Of a DNA stretch of 64,000 bases, positions 34,867 through 43,098 are shown piece after piece (positions within the stretch are counted from its first letter, which is position 1; every line of letters starts with the position of its first letter). A model generated the notes under the pieces. It saw nothing but the letters and a program-made list of their open reading frames with translations, searched no databases and was not told where the DNA came from. The translations under genes were made by a program, and so were the position numbers. The DNA comes from 34-65-8 sp963529855 (GTDB taxonomy: Bacteria; Pseudomonadota; Alphaproteobacteria; Sphingomonadales; Sphingomonadaceae), in assembly GCA_963529855.1 (NCBI GenBank), contig CAURZK010000001.1, positions 496,001-560,000 of the forward strand, read 5' to 3'.

Positions 34867-35247
34867 ATGGAACGTTCGCATTTCTTTTCTCCCCAGGCCG
34901 GTCGCACGATCGAGGCACCGCGCCATGTCCAGGCCCGATTCGGGATCGGCGACGTCGTTCGCCACCGAATGTTCGATTTCCGCGGCGTAGTGTTCGACAT
35001 CGATCCGGTCTTCGCCAACAGCGAGGAATGGTACGAGGCGATTCCAGAACATCTGCGGCCCACGCGCGACCAGCCGTTTTACCACCTGTTCGCTGAAAAC
35101 GCCGAATCGTCTTACGTCGCTTACGTCAGCCAGCAGAACCTGCTCGCCGATGCCGAAGCGGGCGAAGTCGATCATCCGAATGTGGCGGAATTGTTCGAAC
35201 GGTTCGATGGGCGCCGTTATCACTTGCGCCGGGCCCTGACCCACTAG
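34867..35247 (+). CDS. hspQ: Heat shock protein HspQ
   Basis: Small cytosolic hemimethylated-DNA-binding-like protein that acts as a Lon specificity factor in enterobacteria. The 126-residue product has RFGIGDVVRHRMFDFRGVVFDIDPVF, the family block PFYHLFAENAESSYVAYVSQQNLL and HPNVAELFERFDGRRYHLR. An N-terminal extension of about 20 residues precedes the conserved core. The open frame continues far upstream through the tRNA-Ser region, so the ATG at 34867 is the sensible start. Convergent with the ABC-2 permease. Confidence 0.9.
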   Translation: MERSHFFSPQAGRTIEAPRHVQARFGIGDVVRHRMFDFRGVVFDIDPVFANSEEWYEAIPEHLRPTRDQPFYHLFAENAESSYVAYVSQQNLLADAEAGEVDHPNVAELFERFDGRRYHLRRALTH

Positions 35248-35254
35248 GGTCGGA

Positions 35255-36145
35255 TCAGCTTTTCAGTTTCCACCCGGATTTCAGCACGCGGTAGCAGACC
35301 AGCGCCAGCAGCAGGTTGAACAGGCCCAGCCCGACTGCGCCCGACAGCACCGCCATATCGGTATTGCCAATGTCGCTGCGGCCGAGGAAGCCGTACCGAA
35401 ACCCGGAAATCACGTAGAAGAACGGGTTGATCCGGCTCACCGCCTGAAATGCCGGGGCCAGGTTGTCGATCACGTAGAACGTGCCTGACAGCAAGCTGAG
35501 TGGTGCGATCACGAAATTGGTGATCGCCGCATTGTGGTCGAACTTCTCAGCCCAGATCGAGGTGAGCAGGCCCAGCAGTGCGAGCAGCACCGCCCCCATC
35601 AGGCCGAACCATACGATCGCCCAGCCATGGGCCACGTTCAGCGAGACGCCCGGCCAGGCCAGCATGGCCAGCGCCACCGCGCAGCCGACCAGGATCGCCC
35701 GTGTCACTGCCGCGGCCACGATCCCTGCCATCAGCTCGCCTTCGGAAAGCGGCGGCATCAGGAAATCGATAATGGTGCCCTGGATCTTGCCGCCCAGCAG
35801 AGTGAAGCTGGAATTGGCAAAGGCGTTCTGCATCATCCCCATCACGATCAGGCCCGGGGCAACGAAGGTTGCGAACGGAACGCCCAGCACCATGCGCCCT
35901 TCCCGGCCCAGCGCAACGGTGAAGATCGCCAGGAACAGCAAGGTCGTGACGGCGGGTGCCCAGATAGTCTGCGTCTGGACCTTGAGAAACCGGCGAACCT
36001 CCTTAATATAGAGGCTCCACAGCCCGACGCGGTTGAGGCCGGTGAAGATCGGCTCGCCCCGGGGTGGGAACCGGCCCCCTGCCCCGGTGTTCGCTTGTGC
36101 CAGGGACACGTCCGCATCGCCCGGAATGTGTGCTTGATCGGCCAT
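35255..36145 (-). CDS. ABC-2 type transporter permease
   Basis: Inner-membrane permease of the ABC-2 export family (296 residues). After a hydrophilic N-terminus it shows about six spans: PAVTTLLFLAIFTVALG, FVAPGLIVMGMMQNAF, VTRAILVGCAVALAMLA, VWFGLMGAVLLALLGLL, FVIAPLSLLSGTFYVIDNLAP and VLSGAVGLGLFNLLLALVCY. The family motif PLSLLSGTFYVIDNLAPAFQ preceded by a PP turn is clear. No ATP-binding subunit is adjacent, so the cargo is unknown. The internal ATG at 36145 is chosen over 36181, which would only add 12 residues. Confidence 0.86.
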   Translation of the reverse strand: MADQAHIPGDADVSLAQANTGAGGRFPPRGEPIFTGLNRVGLWSLYIKEVRRFLKVQTQTIWAPAVTTLLFLAIFTVALGREGRMVLGVPFATFVAPGLIVMGMMQNAFANSSFTLLGGKIQGTIIDFLMPPLSEGELMAGIVAAAVTRAILVGCAVALAMLAWPGVSLNVAHGWAIVWFGLMGAVLLALLGLLTSIWAEKFDHNAAITNFVIAPLSLLSGTFYVIDNLAPAFQAVSRINPFFYVISGFRYGFLGRSDIGNTDMAVLSGAVGLGLFNLLLALVCYRVLKSGWKLKS

Positions 36146-36219
36146 GGCTGCGCGCCTAGGCCCGCTCGGCGCCAGTGGCAAGTTGAGGCGTGGCGACGGA
36201 CAACAGGAACTTTACTGCG

Positions 36220-36921
36220 ATGAGCTGGACCGACGAACGGATCGCGACGCTGAAGAAGATGTGGGAAGGCGGGGCAACCGCCAGCCAGATCGCCGACGAA
36301 CTTGGCGGGGTCAGCCGCAATGCCGTGATCGGCAAGGCGCATCGCCTCGGCCTCAAGTCGCGCCCCTCGCCGGTCAAGGCGAACGAGCCGAAGACCGATA
36401 CCGCCAAGGCCAAACCGGAAGCAAAACCGGCGGCCAAGAAGGTTGCCGCCCCTGCGCCGGCCAAGCCTGCGCCGCGCCATGCGCCTGCGGTGGCCAAGCC
36501 CGCTCCCCCTGCGCCCAAGCCCGCCGCGCCGGCCGCGTCCAGCGAAGTGCCATCGCAGCCGCTGCCCAATCCCAGTTCCGATCTGCCCAAGATCGTGTCG
36601 GTCGGCCCCGGCGGATTCCTGCGCCAGGGCCCCGGCGACCAGCAGGCGCCGATCCCGCCTGCGCCGCCGCGCCGTCTGGTCCCGGCCAAGCCCAGCCCCG
36701 AGATCGCGGACAAGACCAGCCTGCTCGAACTTAACGACCGGGTGTGCCGCTGGCCCATGGGACACCCGGGCGAGCCCGATTTCCATTTCTGCGGCCAGGC
36801 AGTGAACCCCGGCTTCCCCTATTGCGTCGAACATTGCGGCCGTGCCTATCAGGCGCAGCTGCCGCGCGGCGCGCGCCGCCCCCCTCCGCCGCTGCCGTTC
36901 GGCGGCCCCCGCGTGCGCTAG
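36220..36921 (+). CDS. gcrA: GcrA family cell cycle regulator
   Basis: Sigma-70-interacting transcription factor of alphaproteobacteria that reads N6-methyl-adenine at GANTC sites. The N-terminus MSWTDERIATLKKMWEGGAT, then QIADELGGVSRNAVIGKAHRLGL, is the diagnostic helix-turn-helix. A long Lys/Ala/Pro-rich linker (about 45-150) leads to a C-terminal block CRWPMGHPGEPDFHFCGQ with paired cysteines and YCVEHCGRAYQ, the RNA polymerase-binding region. The ATG at 36220 has AGGAA upstream and matches the family start. Confidence 0.95.
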   Translation: MSWTDERIATLKKMWEGGATASQIADELGGVSRNAVIGKAHRLGLKSRPSPVKANEPKTDTAKAKPEAKPAAKKVAAPAPAKPAPRHAPAVAKPAPPAPKPAAPAASSEVPSQPLPNPSSDLPKIVSVGPGGFLRQGPGDQQAPIPPAPPRRLVPAKPSPEIADKTSLLELNDRVCRWPMGHPGEPDFHFCGQAVNPGFPYCVEHCGRAYQAQLPRGARRPPPPLPFGGPRVR

Positions 36922-36933
36922 CCGGCACGGGCG

Positions 36934-37674
36934 ATGCGTTTCGCGCTCGCCCTGCTGCTTGCCGGTGCGATCTCGAGTTGCTCGCCGCCGCCGGCGCGCG
37001 GGCCCGTGGTACTGGCCGCATCCAGCCTGCAAGGCGCGCTCGACACCATTGCCGACGACTGGGCGGGACTAGGCCACGCGCCACCGGTAGTATCGTATGC
37101 CGGATCGCAGGCGCTGGCCCGGCAGGTCGAAAGCGGTGCACCAGCCGATGTGGTCGTACTGGCCGATGCCGAATGGATGGATACCCTCGCCAAGAGCGCG
37201 CTGATCGTTCCCGAAAGCCGCCGGGACGTCGCCTCCAATCGCATGGTCGTCGTGCGCCGCCAGCCCGCTGGCACCCCCGGCCTCGCCAGTGCGCTTGCGG
37301 GAGAACGAATCGCGATGGGAGAACCCGTTACGGTTCCCGCTGGCCGCTATGCCAGGGTGGCGCTAGAACGGCTGGGTCTATGGCCGGTAGTCGCTGACCG
37401 CGTTGTCCCGACAGACAGTGTCCGCGCGGCCCTGGCACTGGCGGAGCGCGGCGAAGTTGACGCTGCTGTCGTTTATGCCAGCGATGCGCGACTTTCCGAC
37501 ACGGTGTTCGTGGCTGCGGAAATACCAGCCAGCGCACATCCCCCGATCCGCTATCCAGCCGCAGTGGTACGCGCATCCGACCACGTGGAAGCAGGGGCGT
37601 TCGCGGAATACTTGTCCTCGCCCCCCGCACAGCGCGTGTTCGCGCGCCGCGGCTTCGCACCGGTTGCGGACTGA
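36934..37674 (+). CDS. modA: Molybdate ABC transporter substrate-binding lipoprotein
   Basis: Periplasmic molybdate/tungstate receptor. The signal peptide MRFALALLLAGAISSCSPPP carries a lipobox Cys (residue 16). The mature protein has VLAASSLQGALDTIADDW (oxyanion-binding Ser region), SYAGSQALARQVESGAPADVVVLAD, NRMVVV, PVGRYAR-like VPAGRYARVALERLG and GEVDAAVVYASDA. It opens modABC with gaps of only a few bases and lies 12 bases after gcrA. Confidence 0.93.
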   Translation: MRFALALLLAGAISSCSPPPARGPVVLAASSLQGALDTIADDWAGLGHAPPVVSYAGSQALARQVESGAPADVVVLADAEWMDTLAKSALIVPESRRDVASNRMVVVRRQPAGTPGLASALAGERIAMGEPVTVPAGRYARVALERLGLWPVVADRVVPTDSVRAALALAERGEVDAAVVYASDARLSDTVFVAAEIPASAHPPIRYPAAVVRASDHVEAGAFAEYLSSPPAQRVFARRGFAPVAD

Positions 37675-37676
37675 CG

Positions 37677-38369
37677 ATGCTTTCGCCCGCCGAATGGGAT
37701 GTCGTCCTGCTGTCGTTGAAGGTTGGCACGGTCGCCGTGGCGACCACCCTGCCATTCGCGTTTGCCCTGGCATGGCTGCTGGCGCGGCGGAACTTTCCCG
37801 GCAAGCTGCTGCTCGATGCCCTGGTGCATCTGCCGCTTGTGATCCCCCCGGTCGTCACGGGCTGGTTGCTGCTGCTTGCCTTCGGACGGCAGGGAGCGAT
37901 TGGTGCACTGCTGTACGACTGGTTCGGCATCACGCTGGTGTTCCGCTGGAGCGGCGCGGCGCTGGCAGCGGCGGTGATGGCTCTGCCGCTGATGGTGCGC
38001 GCCATGCGGCTGTCGATCGAGATGGTCGACCGGCGCCTGGTGGAAGCAGCGCGTTCGCTGGGCGCAGGCCGCTGGCGCGCGTTCCTGACAGTGGCCCTGC
38101 CCCTCAGCCTGCCCGGAGTCCTGGCCGCATGCGTGCTCGGCTTCGCGCGTTCGCTGGGAGAATTCGGGGCGACGATCACCTTTGCCGCCAACATTCCCGG
38201 CGAGACGCGAACGATCCCGCTGGCGATCTACACCCTGCTGCAACAGCCGGGGGGAGAGGCGGCGGTGACGCGGCTGGCGTTGATCTCCGTTGCGCTGTCC
38301 CTGGTCGCGCTGGTCGCCAGCGAGTGGCTGGTGCGCCGTCATACGGGCAGGGACGCGCATGTCGTTTGA
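37677..38369 (+). CDS. modB: Molybdate ABC transporter permease
   Basis: Inner-membrane channel subunit. The 230-residue product shows about five or six hydrophobic segments and the ABC permease EAA loop EAARSLGAGRWRAFLTVALPLSLPGVLA, followed by GFARSLGEFGATITFAANIPGETRTIPLAIYTLL, which is typical of ModB. The ATG starts two bases after the modA stop; its end overlaps modC by 11 bases. Confidence 0.95.
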   Translation: MLSPAEWDVVLLSLKVGTVAVATTLPFAFALAWLLARRNFPGKLLLDALVHLPLVIPPVVTGWLLLLAFGRQGAIGALLYDWFGITLVFRWSGAALAAAVMALPLMVRAMRLSIEMVDRRLVEAARSLGAGRWRAFLTVALPLSLPGVLAACVLGFARSLGEFGATITFAANIPGETRTIPLAIYTLLQQPGGEAAVTRLALISVALSLVALVASEWLVRRHTGRDAHVV

Positions 38370-38979
38370 CCTTGCCCTGACCTATCGCGCCGGCCCGCGC
38401 GATGCTGCGTTTACCCTTGCCACGGGTTCGGACGTAGTCGCCGTCGTGGGCCCGTCGGGCGCGGGGAAAACCAGCCTGCTCCATTGCATTGCCGGGCTGG
38501 CACGCCCCGTCGCCGGACGGATTGCGGTTGGCGGCAAGACCCTGTTCGACAGCTCGATCGGCATCGATCTCGCGCCGGAACGCCGCCGCGCGGGTTACGT
38601 ATTTCAGGACCTGCGGCTGTTCCCTCACCTGACCGTACGGCGCAACCTCGCCTTCGGGCTGCGGCAGGATGCGGAACACGGCTGGCCCGGCATCGACGAG
38701 ATCGCCGACATCCTCGACATCGGTGCGCTGCTCGACCGCCGGCCGCGCAACTTGTCCGGCGGCGAAGCACGGCGTGTGGCGATCGGACGCGCCGTGCTGT
38801 CGGCACCCGAGTTCCTGCTGCTCGACGAACCGCTTGCCTCGCTCGATCCCGTTCGCGCGGAGGCGACAATGGCGATGATGGAGCGGCTGCGCGCGCGTCT
38901 GCCACTGCCCACCCTTATCGTCTCGCACGACGCCCGTGAGATAGAGCGGATCGGGGCAGAGGTTTTCTTGCTCAGCTGA
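38359..38979 (+). CDS. modC: Molybdate ABC transporter ATP-binding protein, short form
   Basis: Cytosolic ATPase that powers ModB. Walker A GPSGAGKTSLLHCIAGL, Q-loop VFQDLRLFPHLTVRRNL, signature LSGGEARRVAIGRAV, Walker B EFLLLDEPLASLD and switch His in LIVSHDAREIERI are all present. The protein ends at 206 residues, without the C-terminal molybdate-binding Mop/TOBE domain of classical ModC (about 350 residues), so the usual trans-inhibition by cytosolic molybdate is absent or supplied elsewhere. The ATG at 38359 lies inside the end of modB. Confidence 0.93.
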   Translation: MSFDLALTYRAGPRDAAFTLATGSDVVAVVGPSGAGKTSLLHCIAGLARPVAGRIAVGGKTLFDSSIGIDLAPERRRAGYVFQDLRLFPHLTVRRNLAFGLRQDAEHGWPGIDEIADILDIGALLDRRPRNLSGGEARRVAIGRAVLSAPEFLLLDEPLASLDPVRAEATMAMMERLRARLPLPTLIVSHDAREIERIGAEVFLLS

Positions 38980-39047
38980 TAATTCTTGCCGATAATGCTG
39001 CGGGGGACCTAGAGCATGGGCCGGGTCGGGACGTGGGGAAGTTGACG

Positions 39048-39575
39048 ATGAGCCTGACGTTGCACGCGGCGGTTGTGCCGACGTGGCTTCAGATTCTGGG
39101 ATCGGTCGAAGGCATGGTCGCCAAGGCGGCCGCCTGGTGCGATGATGGCGGCCATGCGCCGGTCGAATTGCTCGGTGCGCGGCTGATCGAAGACATGCTG
39201 CCGTTCGCCTATCAGGTGAAAAGCTGCTGGGTCCATTCGGCGCTGGCGATCGAGGGCGTACGGCAGGGTGCATTCCAGCCGCACATGGACGCCCCGCCCG
39301 ACAGCTTTGACGGACTGATCGAGAAGCTGGCCGAAGCGCGCACGGTGCTGAAGGCGCTCGACCCGGCTGAACTGGAGCGGATCGCGGACAACGACATGGT
39401 CTTCGCGATCGGGGACAAGCTGCGACTGGATTTTACCGTGCGCAATTTCCTGCTCGGGTTTTCGGTCCCGAACTTCCATTTCCACGCCGCCACCGCTTAC
39501 GGCATCCTGCGCATGAAAGGTCTGGACGTCGGCAAGCGCGATTATATCGGGCGCCTGCCGGTCAAGCAGGGCTAG
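39048..39575 (+). CDS. DUF1993 family protein
   Basis: Cytosolic helical-bundle protein of 175 residues, function unknown. The N-terminus MSLTLHAAVVPTWLQILGSV, then DMLPFAYQVKSCWVHSALAIEG and NFLLGFSVPNFHFHAATAYGILRMKGLDVGKRDYIG, are typical of DUF1993, whose fold is DinB-like. The ATG at 39048 has GGGGAA upstream; a GTG five codons earlier is less likely. Its 3' end overlaps the convergent gene by 14 bases. Confidence 0.86.
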   Translation: MSLTLHAAVVPTWLQILGSVEGMVAKAAAWCDDGGHAPVELLGARLIEDMLPFAYQVKSCWVHSALAIEGVRQGAFQPHMDAPPDSFDGLIEKLAEARTVLKALDPAELERIADNDMVFAIGDKLRLDFTVRNFLLGFSVPNFHFHAATAYGILRMKGLDVGKRDYIGRLPVKQG

Positions 39576-40245
39576 TCGCGAACCAGATCGTGTGGCGGGG
39601 CCCCTTGTTGTTGGGCCGCGCCCGGACTGTGCGCTCCTCCACGGAAAAGCCTGCATCGCGCAGCCTGCGCGCGAACACGGGATCGGGCGCTGCGGACCAG
39701 ATCGCCAGTATGCCGCCCGGCTTGAGCGCGTCACGCGCCTTGCCAAGGCCCGTGCGGGTATAGAGCCGGTCGTTGCCATCGCGCACGATCCCATCCGGGC
39801 CGTTGTCGACATCGAGCAGGATCGCATCAAACTTCGGCGTGGTCCCGTCGATCGCGTCGTCGATCAGTGCGGCCACGTCCGCGATCACGATCTCTCCGCG
39901 CGGGTCGGACAGCGTGTCCCCGGTGAGTTCCGCCAGTGGGCCTTTTGCCCATTCCAGAATTTCGTGGACCACTTCGGCCACCACGACCCGGCCGCCTTCC
40001 GGCAATCTGGCCAGCGCGGCGCGATAGGTGAAGCCCATGCCATAGCCGCCGATCAGGATGCGCGGGCGTGGTACGGTGATCCGTTCCAGCGTCAGTTCGG
40101 CGAGTTGTTCTTCGGAAAAGCGCATGCGCGAGCCCATCAGCTCCTCGCGGCCGAGCATGATCACGAAATCGCGGCCGTGGCTGATCAGGGTGAGCGTGTC
40201 GCCGCCCGGAATGGCAGCGGTGGCGATGGTTTCGCGGGGCAACAT
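39562..40245 (-). CDS. Spermidine synthase-like methyltransferase-fold protein
   Basis: 227 residues with a class I SAM-like Rossmann core: ILIGGYGMGFTYRAAL (glycine loop), VVVAEVVHEILEWAK (acidic end of strand 2), GEIVIADVAALID, FDAILLDVDNGPDG and ARDALKPGGILAIWSA. The LLDVDNGP motif and overall layout are those of the spermidine-synthase-related proteins, but the N-terminal part is short and real polyamine activity is not shown. It lies just downstream of the pnp terminator, on the same strand. Confidence 0.82.
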   Translation of the reverse strand: MLPRETIATAAIPGGDTLTLISHGRDFVIMLGREELMGSRMRFSEEQLAELTLERITVPRPRILIGGYGMGFTYRAALARLPEGGRVVVAEVVHEILEWAKGPLAELTGDTLSDPRGEIVIADVAALIDDAIDGTTPKFDAILLDVDNGPDGIVRDGNDRLYTRTGLGKARDALKPGGILAIWSAAPDPVFARRLRDAGFSVEERTVRARPNNKGPRHTIWFATSPA

Positions 40246-40278
40246 ATCCAGTTCTCCAAATGCCAGTTCGCCAAACGA

Positions 40279-40307
40279 AAGGGGCCGCGAAACGATCGCG
40301 GCCCCTT
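40279..40307 (-). terminator. Intrinsic terminator of pnp
   Basis: On the minus strand AAGGGGCCGCG pairs perfectly with CGCGGCCCCTT (11 bp) around a 7-base loop and runs into TTTCGTTT. It lies about 20 bases after the pnp stop. Confidence 0.85.
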
Positions 40308-40329
40308 CCCTGTTCCTTTACCTGAAGGA

Positions 40330-42645
40330 TCAGTCCTTCAGGAAGTCGGGGACGTGGTTGTCGCCGCCGCCCTCGCGATCACGACGCGGGCCGCGATCGC
40401 GGTCGCCGCCGCCTTCACGACGCGGGCCGCGGTCACGACCGCCGCCACCGCCGCTGCGCGGGCCGCGACGATCGCCGCCACGGTCACCGCCGCGATCACC
40501 ACGCGGTTCGCGGGGTTCGCGCGGGGGACGGGTGTCCTCCAGCTCCTCGCCGGTTTCCTGGTCGACGACGCGCATCGACAGGCGGACCTTGCCGCGCTGG
40601 TCGATCTCGAGGACCTTGACCTTCACGTCCATGCCTTCAGAAACGACGTCGGTCGGCTTCTCGACCCGCTCGTTCTTCATTTCGCTGACGTGGACGAGAC
40701 CGTCCTTGCCGCCCATGAAGTTTACGAACGCACCGAAATCGACGATGTTGACGACCTTGCCGTCGTAGATCTTGCCGACTTCGGCTTCCTCCACGATCCC
40801 GGCGATCCACTTGCGGGCCGCTTCGATCTGGCTGAGGTCGGACGAGCTGATCTTGATCAGGCCTTCATCGTCGATGTCGACCTTGGCGCCGGTTTCGGCA
40901 ACGATCTCGCGGATCACCTTGCCGCCGGTACCGATGACGTCGCGGATCTTCGACTTGTCGATCTGCATGGTCTCGATGCGCGGGGCATGGGCCGACAGCT
41001 CGGTGCGGGCTTCGCCCAGCGCCTTGGTCATTTCACCCAGGATGTGCGCGCGACCGGCCTTCGCCTGATGCAGCGCGGCTTCGAAGATCTCGCGGGTGAT
41101 CCCGGCGACCTTGATGTCCATCTGCATCGTGGTGATGCCTTCGGACGTACCGGCAACCTTGAAGTCCATGTCGCCGAGGTGATCCTCGTCGCCCAGGATG
41201 TCGGAAAGGACGGTGAAGTCCTCGCCTTCGAGGATCAGGCCCATCGCGATGCCGCTGACCGGCCGCTTGATCGGAACGCCCGCGTCCATCAGCGCGAGGC
41301 TGCCGCCGCAGACTGTCGCCATCGAGGACGAACCGTTCGACTCGGTAATGTCGGACACCACCCGGATCGTGTACGGGAACTCGTCCTTCGTCGGCAGCAC
41401 CGCGCGCAGAGCGCGCCACGCCAGCTTGCCGTGGCCGGTGTCACGACGCGAAGGCGCCCCGAAACGGCCAACCTCACCGACCGAATACGGCGGGAAGTTA
41501 TAGTGCAGCATGAAGTTCGAGTAGGAGAGACCCTCCAGCCCATCGATCATCTGCTCGGCATCCTTGGTGCCCAGCGTGGTGGTGCAGATCGCCTGCGTCT
41601 CGCCGCGAGTGAACAGCGCCGAACCGTGCGCGCGGGGCAGCAGGTGGACCTGCGATTCGATCGGGCGGACCTGGTCCGTCTTGCGCCCGTCGATACGCGT
41701 GCCGTCCTTCAGGATGGCCTTGCGCACGATGTCGCTTTCCAGCTTCTTCACCAGCTTGATGCGGCCCATGTAACCGGCCGGATCTTCCGCTTCGAGATGC
41801 GCGAAATGCTCGCGCGCCTTGGTGCGGGCGGCGTTGATCGCGTTCTGGCGTTCAGACTTGTTGGTCAGCTTGTAAGCCGCGGCCAGATCGTCACCAATGA
41901 CCGAGCGCAGTTCCTCCAGAGTCGCCGACTTGTCTTCGACCTTGTCGAGCGGCCACGGATCCTTGGCGGCCTTTTCGGCCAGGTCGCAGATCAGATTCAC
42001 GACCTTCTTGATCTCGTCATGGGCGAACAGCACCGCGCCGAGCATGATTTCTTCCGACAGCTCCTTGGCTTCGGATTCGACCATCATCACAGCATCGCCG
42101 GTCGCCGCGACAACCAGGTCGAGCGCGCCATCGGCAGCGACGTCCTGACGCGGGTTCAGCGTGTATTCGCCGTCGACGTAACCGACGCGCGCGGCGCCGA
42201 TCGGACCCATGAAGGGGACGCCCGAAATGGTCAGCGCGGCCGATGCGGCGATCATCGCCAGCACATCGGGCTCGACTTCGCCGTCATAGCTCAGAACCTG
42301 GGCAATGACGTTGATCTCGTTGTAGAACCCTTCGGGGAACAGCGGGCGGACCGGGCGGTCGATCAGGCGGGAAACCAGCGTTTCCTTTTCCGTCGCGCCG
42401 CGTTCACGCTTGAAGAAGCCGCCCGGGATGCGCCCGGCGGCGAAGAACTTTTCCTGGTAATGGACGGTGAGCGGGAAGAAATCCTGCCCTTCCTTGACGC
42501 TCTTGGCGGCGGTCACGGCGCACAGCACCACGGTCTCGCCATAAGTCGCCAGAACCGCGCCGTCTGCCTGACGGGCAATGCGGCCGGTTTCGAGAGTGAG
42601 GGTCTTTCCGCCCCACTCCATCGATACGGTTTTCGTGTCGAACAT
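40330..42645 (-). CDS. pnp: Polyribonucleotide nucleotidyltransferase (PNPase)
   Basis: Phosphorolytic 3'-5' exoribonuclease of the RNA degradosome. The 771-residue product starts MFDTKTVSMEWGGKTLTLETG and has two RNase PH-like cores (SRLIDRPVRPLFPEGF; RRDTGHGKLAWRAL, the TSSM-like block SSMATVCGGSLALMDAGVP), a KH domain (VIGTGGKVIREIVAETGAKVDIDDEG) and an S1 domain (GKVVNIVDFGAFVNFMGGKDGLVH). The C-terminal tail is Arg/Gly/Asp-rich, ending VPDFLKD. The ATG at 42645 has AAGGAAA upstream. It follows rpsO, the usual partner. Confidence 0.97.
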   Translation of the reverse strand: MFDTKTVSMEWGGKTLTLETGRIARQADGAVLATYGETVVLCAVTAAKSVKEGQDFFPLTVHYQEKFFAAGRIPGGFFKRERGATEKETLVSRLIDRPVRPLFPEGFYNEINVIAQVLSYDGEVEPDVLAMIAASAALTISGVPFMGPIGAARVGYVDGEYTLNPRQDVAADGALDLVVAATGDAVMMVESEAKELSEEIMLGAVLFAHDEIKKVVNLICDLAEKAAKDPWPLDKVEDKSATLEELRSVIGDDLAAAYKLTNKSERQNAINAARTKAREHFAHLEAEDPAGYMGRIKLVKKLESDIVRKAILKDGTRIDGRKTDQVRPIESQVHLLPRAHGSALFTRGETQAICTTTLGTKDAEQMIDGLEGLSYSNFMLHYNFPPYSVGEVGRFGAPSRRDTGHGKLAWRALRAVLPTKDEFPYTIRVVSDITESNGSSSMATVCGGSLALMDAGVPIKRPVSGIAMGLILEGEDFTVLSDILGDEDHLGDMDFKVAGTSEGITTMQMDIKVAGITREIFEAALHQAKAGRAHILGEMTKALGEARTELSAHAPRIETMQIDKSKIRDVIGTGGKVIREIVAETGAKVDIDDEGLIKISSSDLSQIEAARKWIAGIVEEAEVGKIYDGKVVNIVDFGAFVNFMGGKDGLVHVSEMKNERVEKPTDVVSEGMDVKVKVLEIDQRGKVRLSMRVVDQETGEELEDTRPPREPREPRGDRGGDRGGDRRGPRSGGGGGRDRGPRREGGGDRDRGPRRDREGGGDNHVPDFLKD

Positions 42646-42783
42646 GTAGTTTTCCTTCGGTCCCACCGGCCCTATTGCGCGGCGGGGCTTGCTTGCCGGG
42701 GATACCGTCCCGGTCCGGTAATGGGGCTGATTGCGCCCCGGGAAGGCCGCCCACGCCGAATTGCGCGGGATGCCCATAGACGA

Positions 42784-42805
42784 AGCGGCCCGCTGAGGGG
42801 CCGCT
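42784..42805 (-). terminator. Hairpin in the rpsO-pnp gap
   Basis: AGCGGCCC pairs with GGGCCGCT around a 6-base loop, just after the rpsO stop. No T run follows, so it may be an RNA-processing or stability element or a weak terminator in the rpsO-pnp transcript rather than a full terminator. The remaining 135 bases to the pnp ATG hold no gene. Confidence 0.5.
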
Positions 42806-42816
42806 CCGGGAAACTC

Positions 42817-43086
42817 TTACTTGCGAAGGCCCAGCTTCGCGATCAGGCTGTTGTAACGCTCAACGTCCTTCTTCTTGAGGTACGCGAGCAGCGACCGGCG
42901 CTTGTTGACCATCATCAGCAGGCCGCGGCGCGAGTGGTTGTCCTTGTGGTGCGCCTTGAAGTGTTCGGTCAGATTGCGAATACGCTCGGTGAGGATCGCG
43001 ACCTGTACTTCGGGGCTGCCCGTGTCGCCATCTTCGCGGGCGTTGTCCTTGATGACTTCCTGCTTCTTCTCAGCGGTAACCGACAT
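42817..43086 (-). CDS. rpsO: 30S ribosomal protein S15
   Basis: Primary 16S rRNA-binding protein, 89 residues. The sequence has QEVIKDNAREDGDTGSPEVQ, IRNLTEHFKAHHKDNHSRRG and RRSLLAYLKKKDVERYNSLI, the complete S15 pattern with normal length. It lies between truB (12 bases upstream) and pnp, the canonical order. Confidence 0.98.
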   Translation of the reverse strand: MSVTAEKKQEVIKDNAREDGDTGSPEVQVAILTERIRNLTEHFKAHHKDNHSRRGLLMMVNKRRSLLAYLKKKDVERYNSLIAKLGLRK

Positions 43087-43098
43087 GTGTCTTCTCTC

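Noticed and set aside
42784..42805. Treating the rpsO-pnp hairpin as a full terminator
   Set aside because: No T run follows; rpsO and pnp are usually linked, so it was kept only as a hairpin with low confidence.
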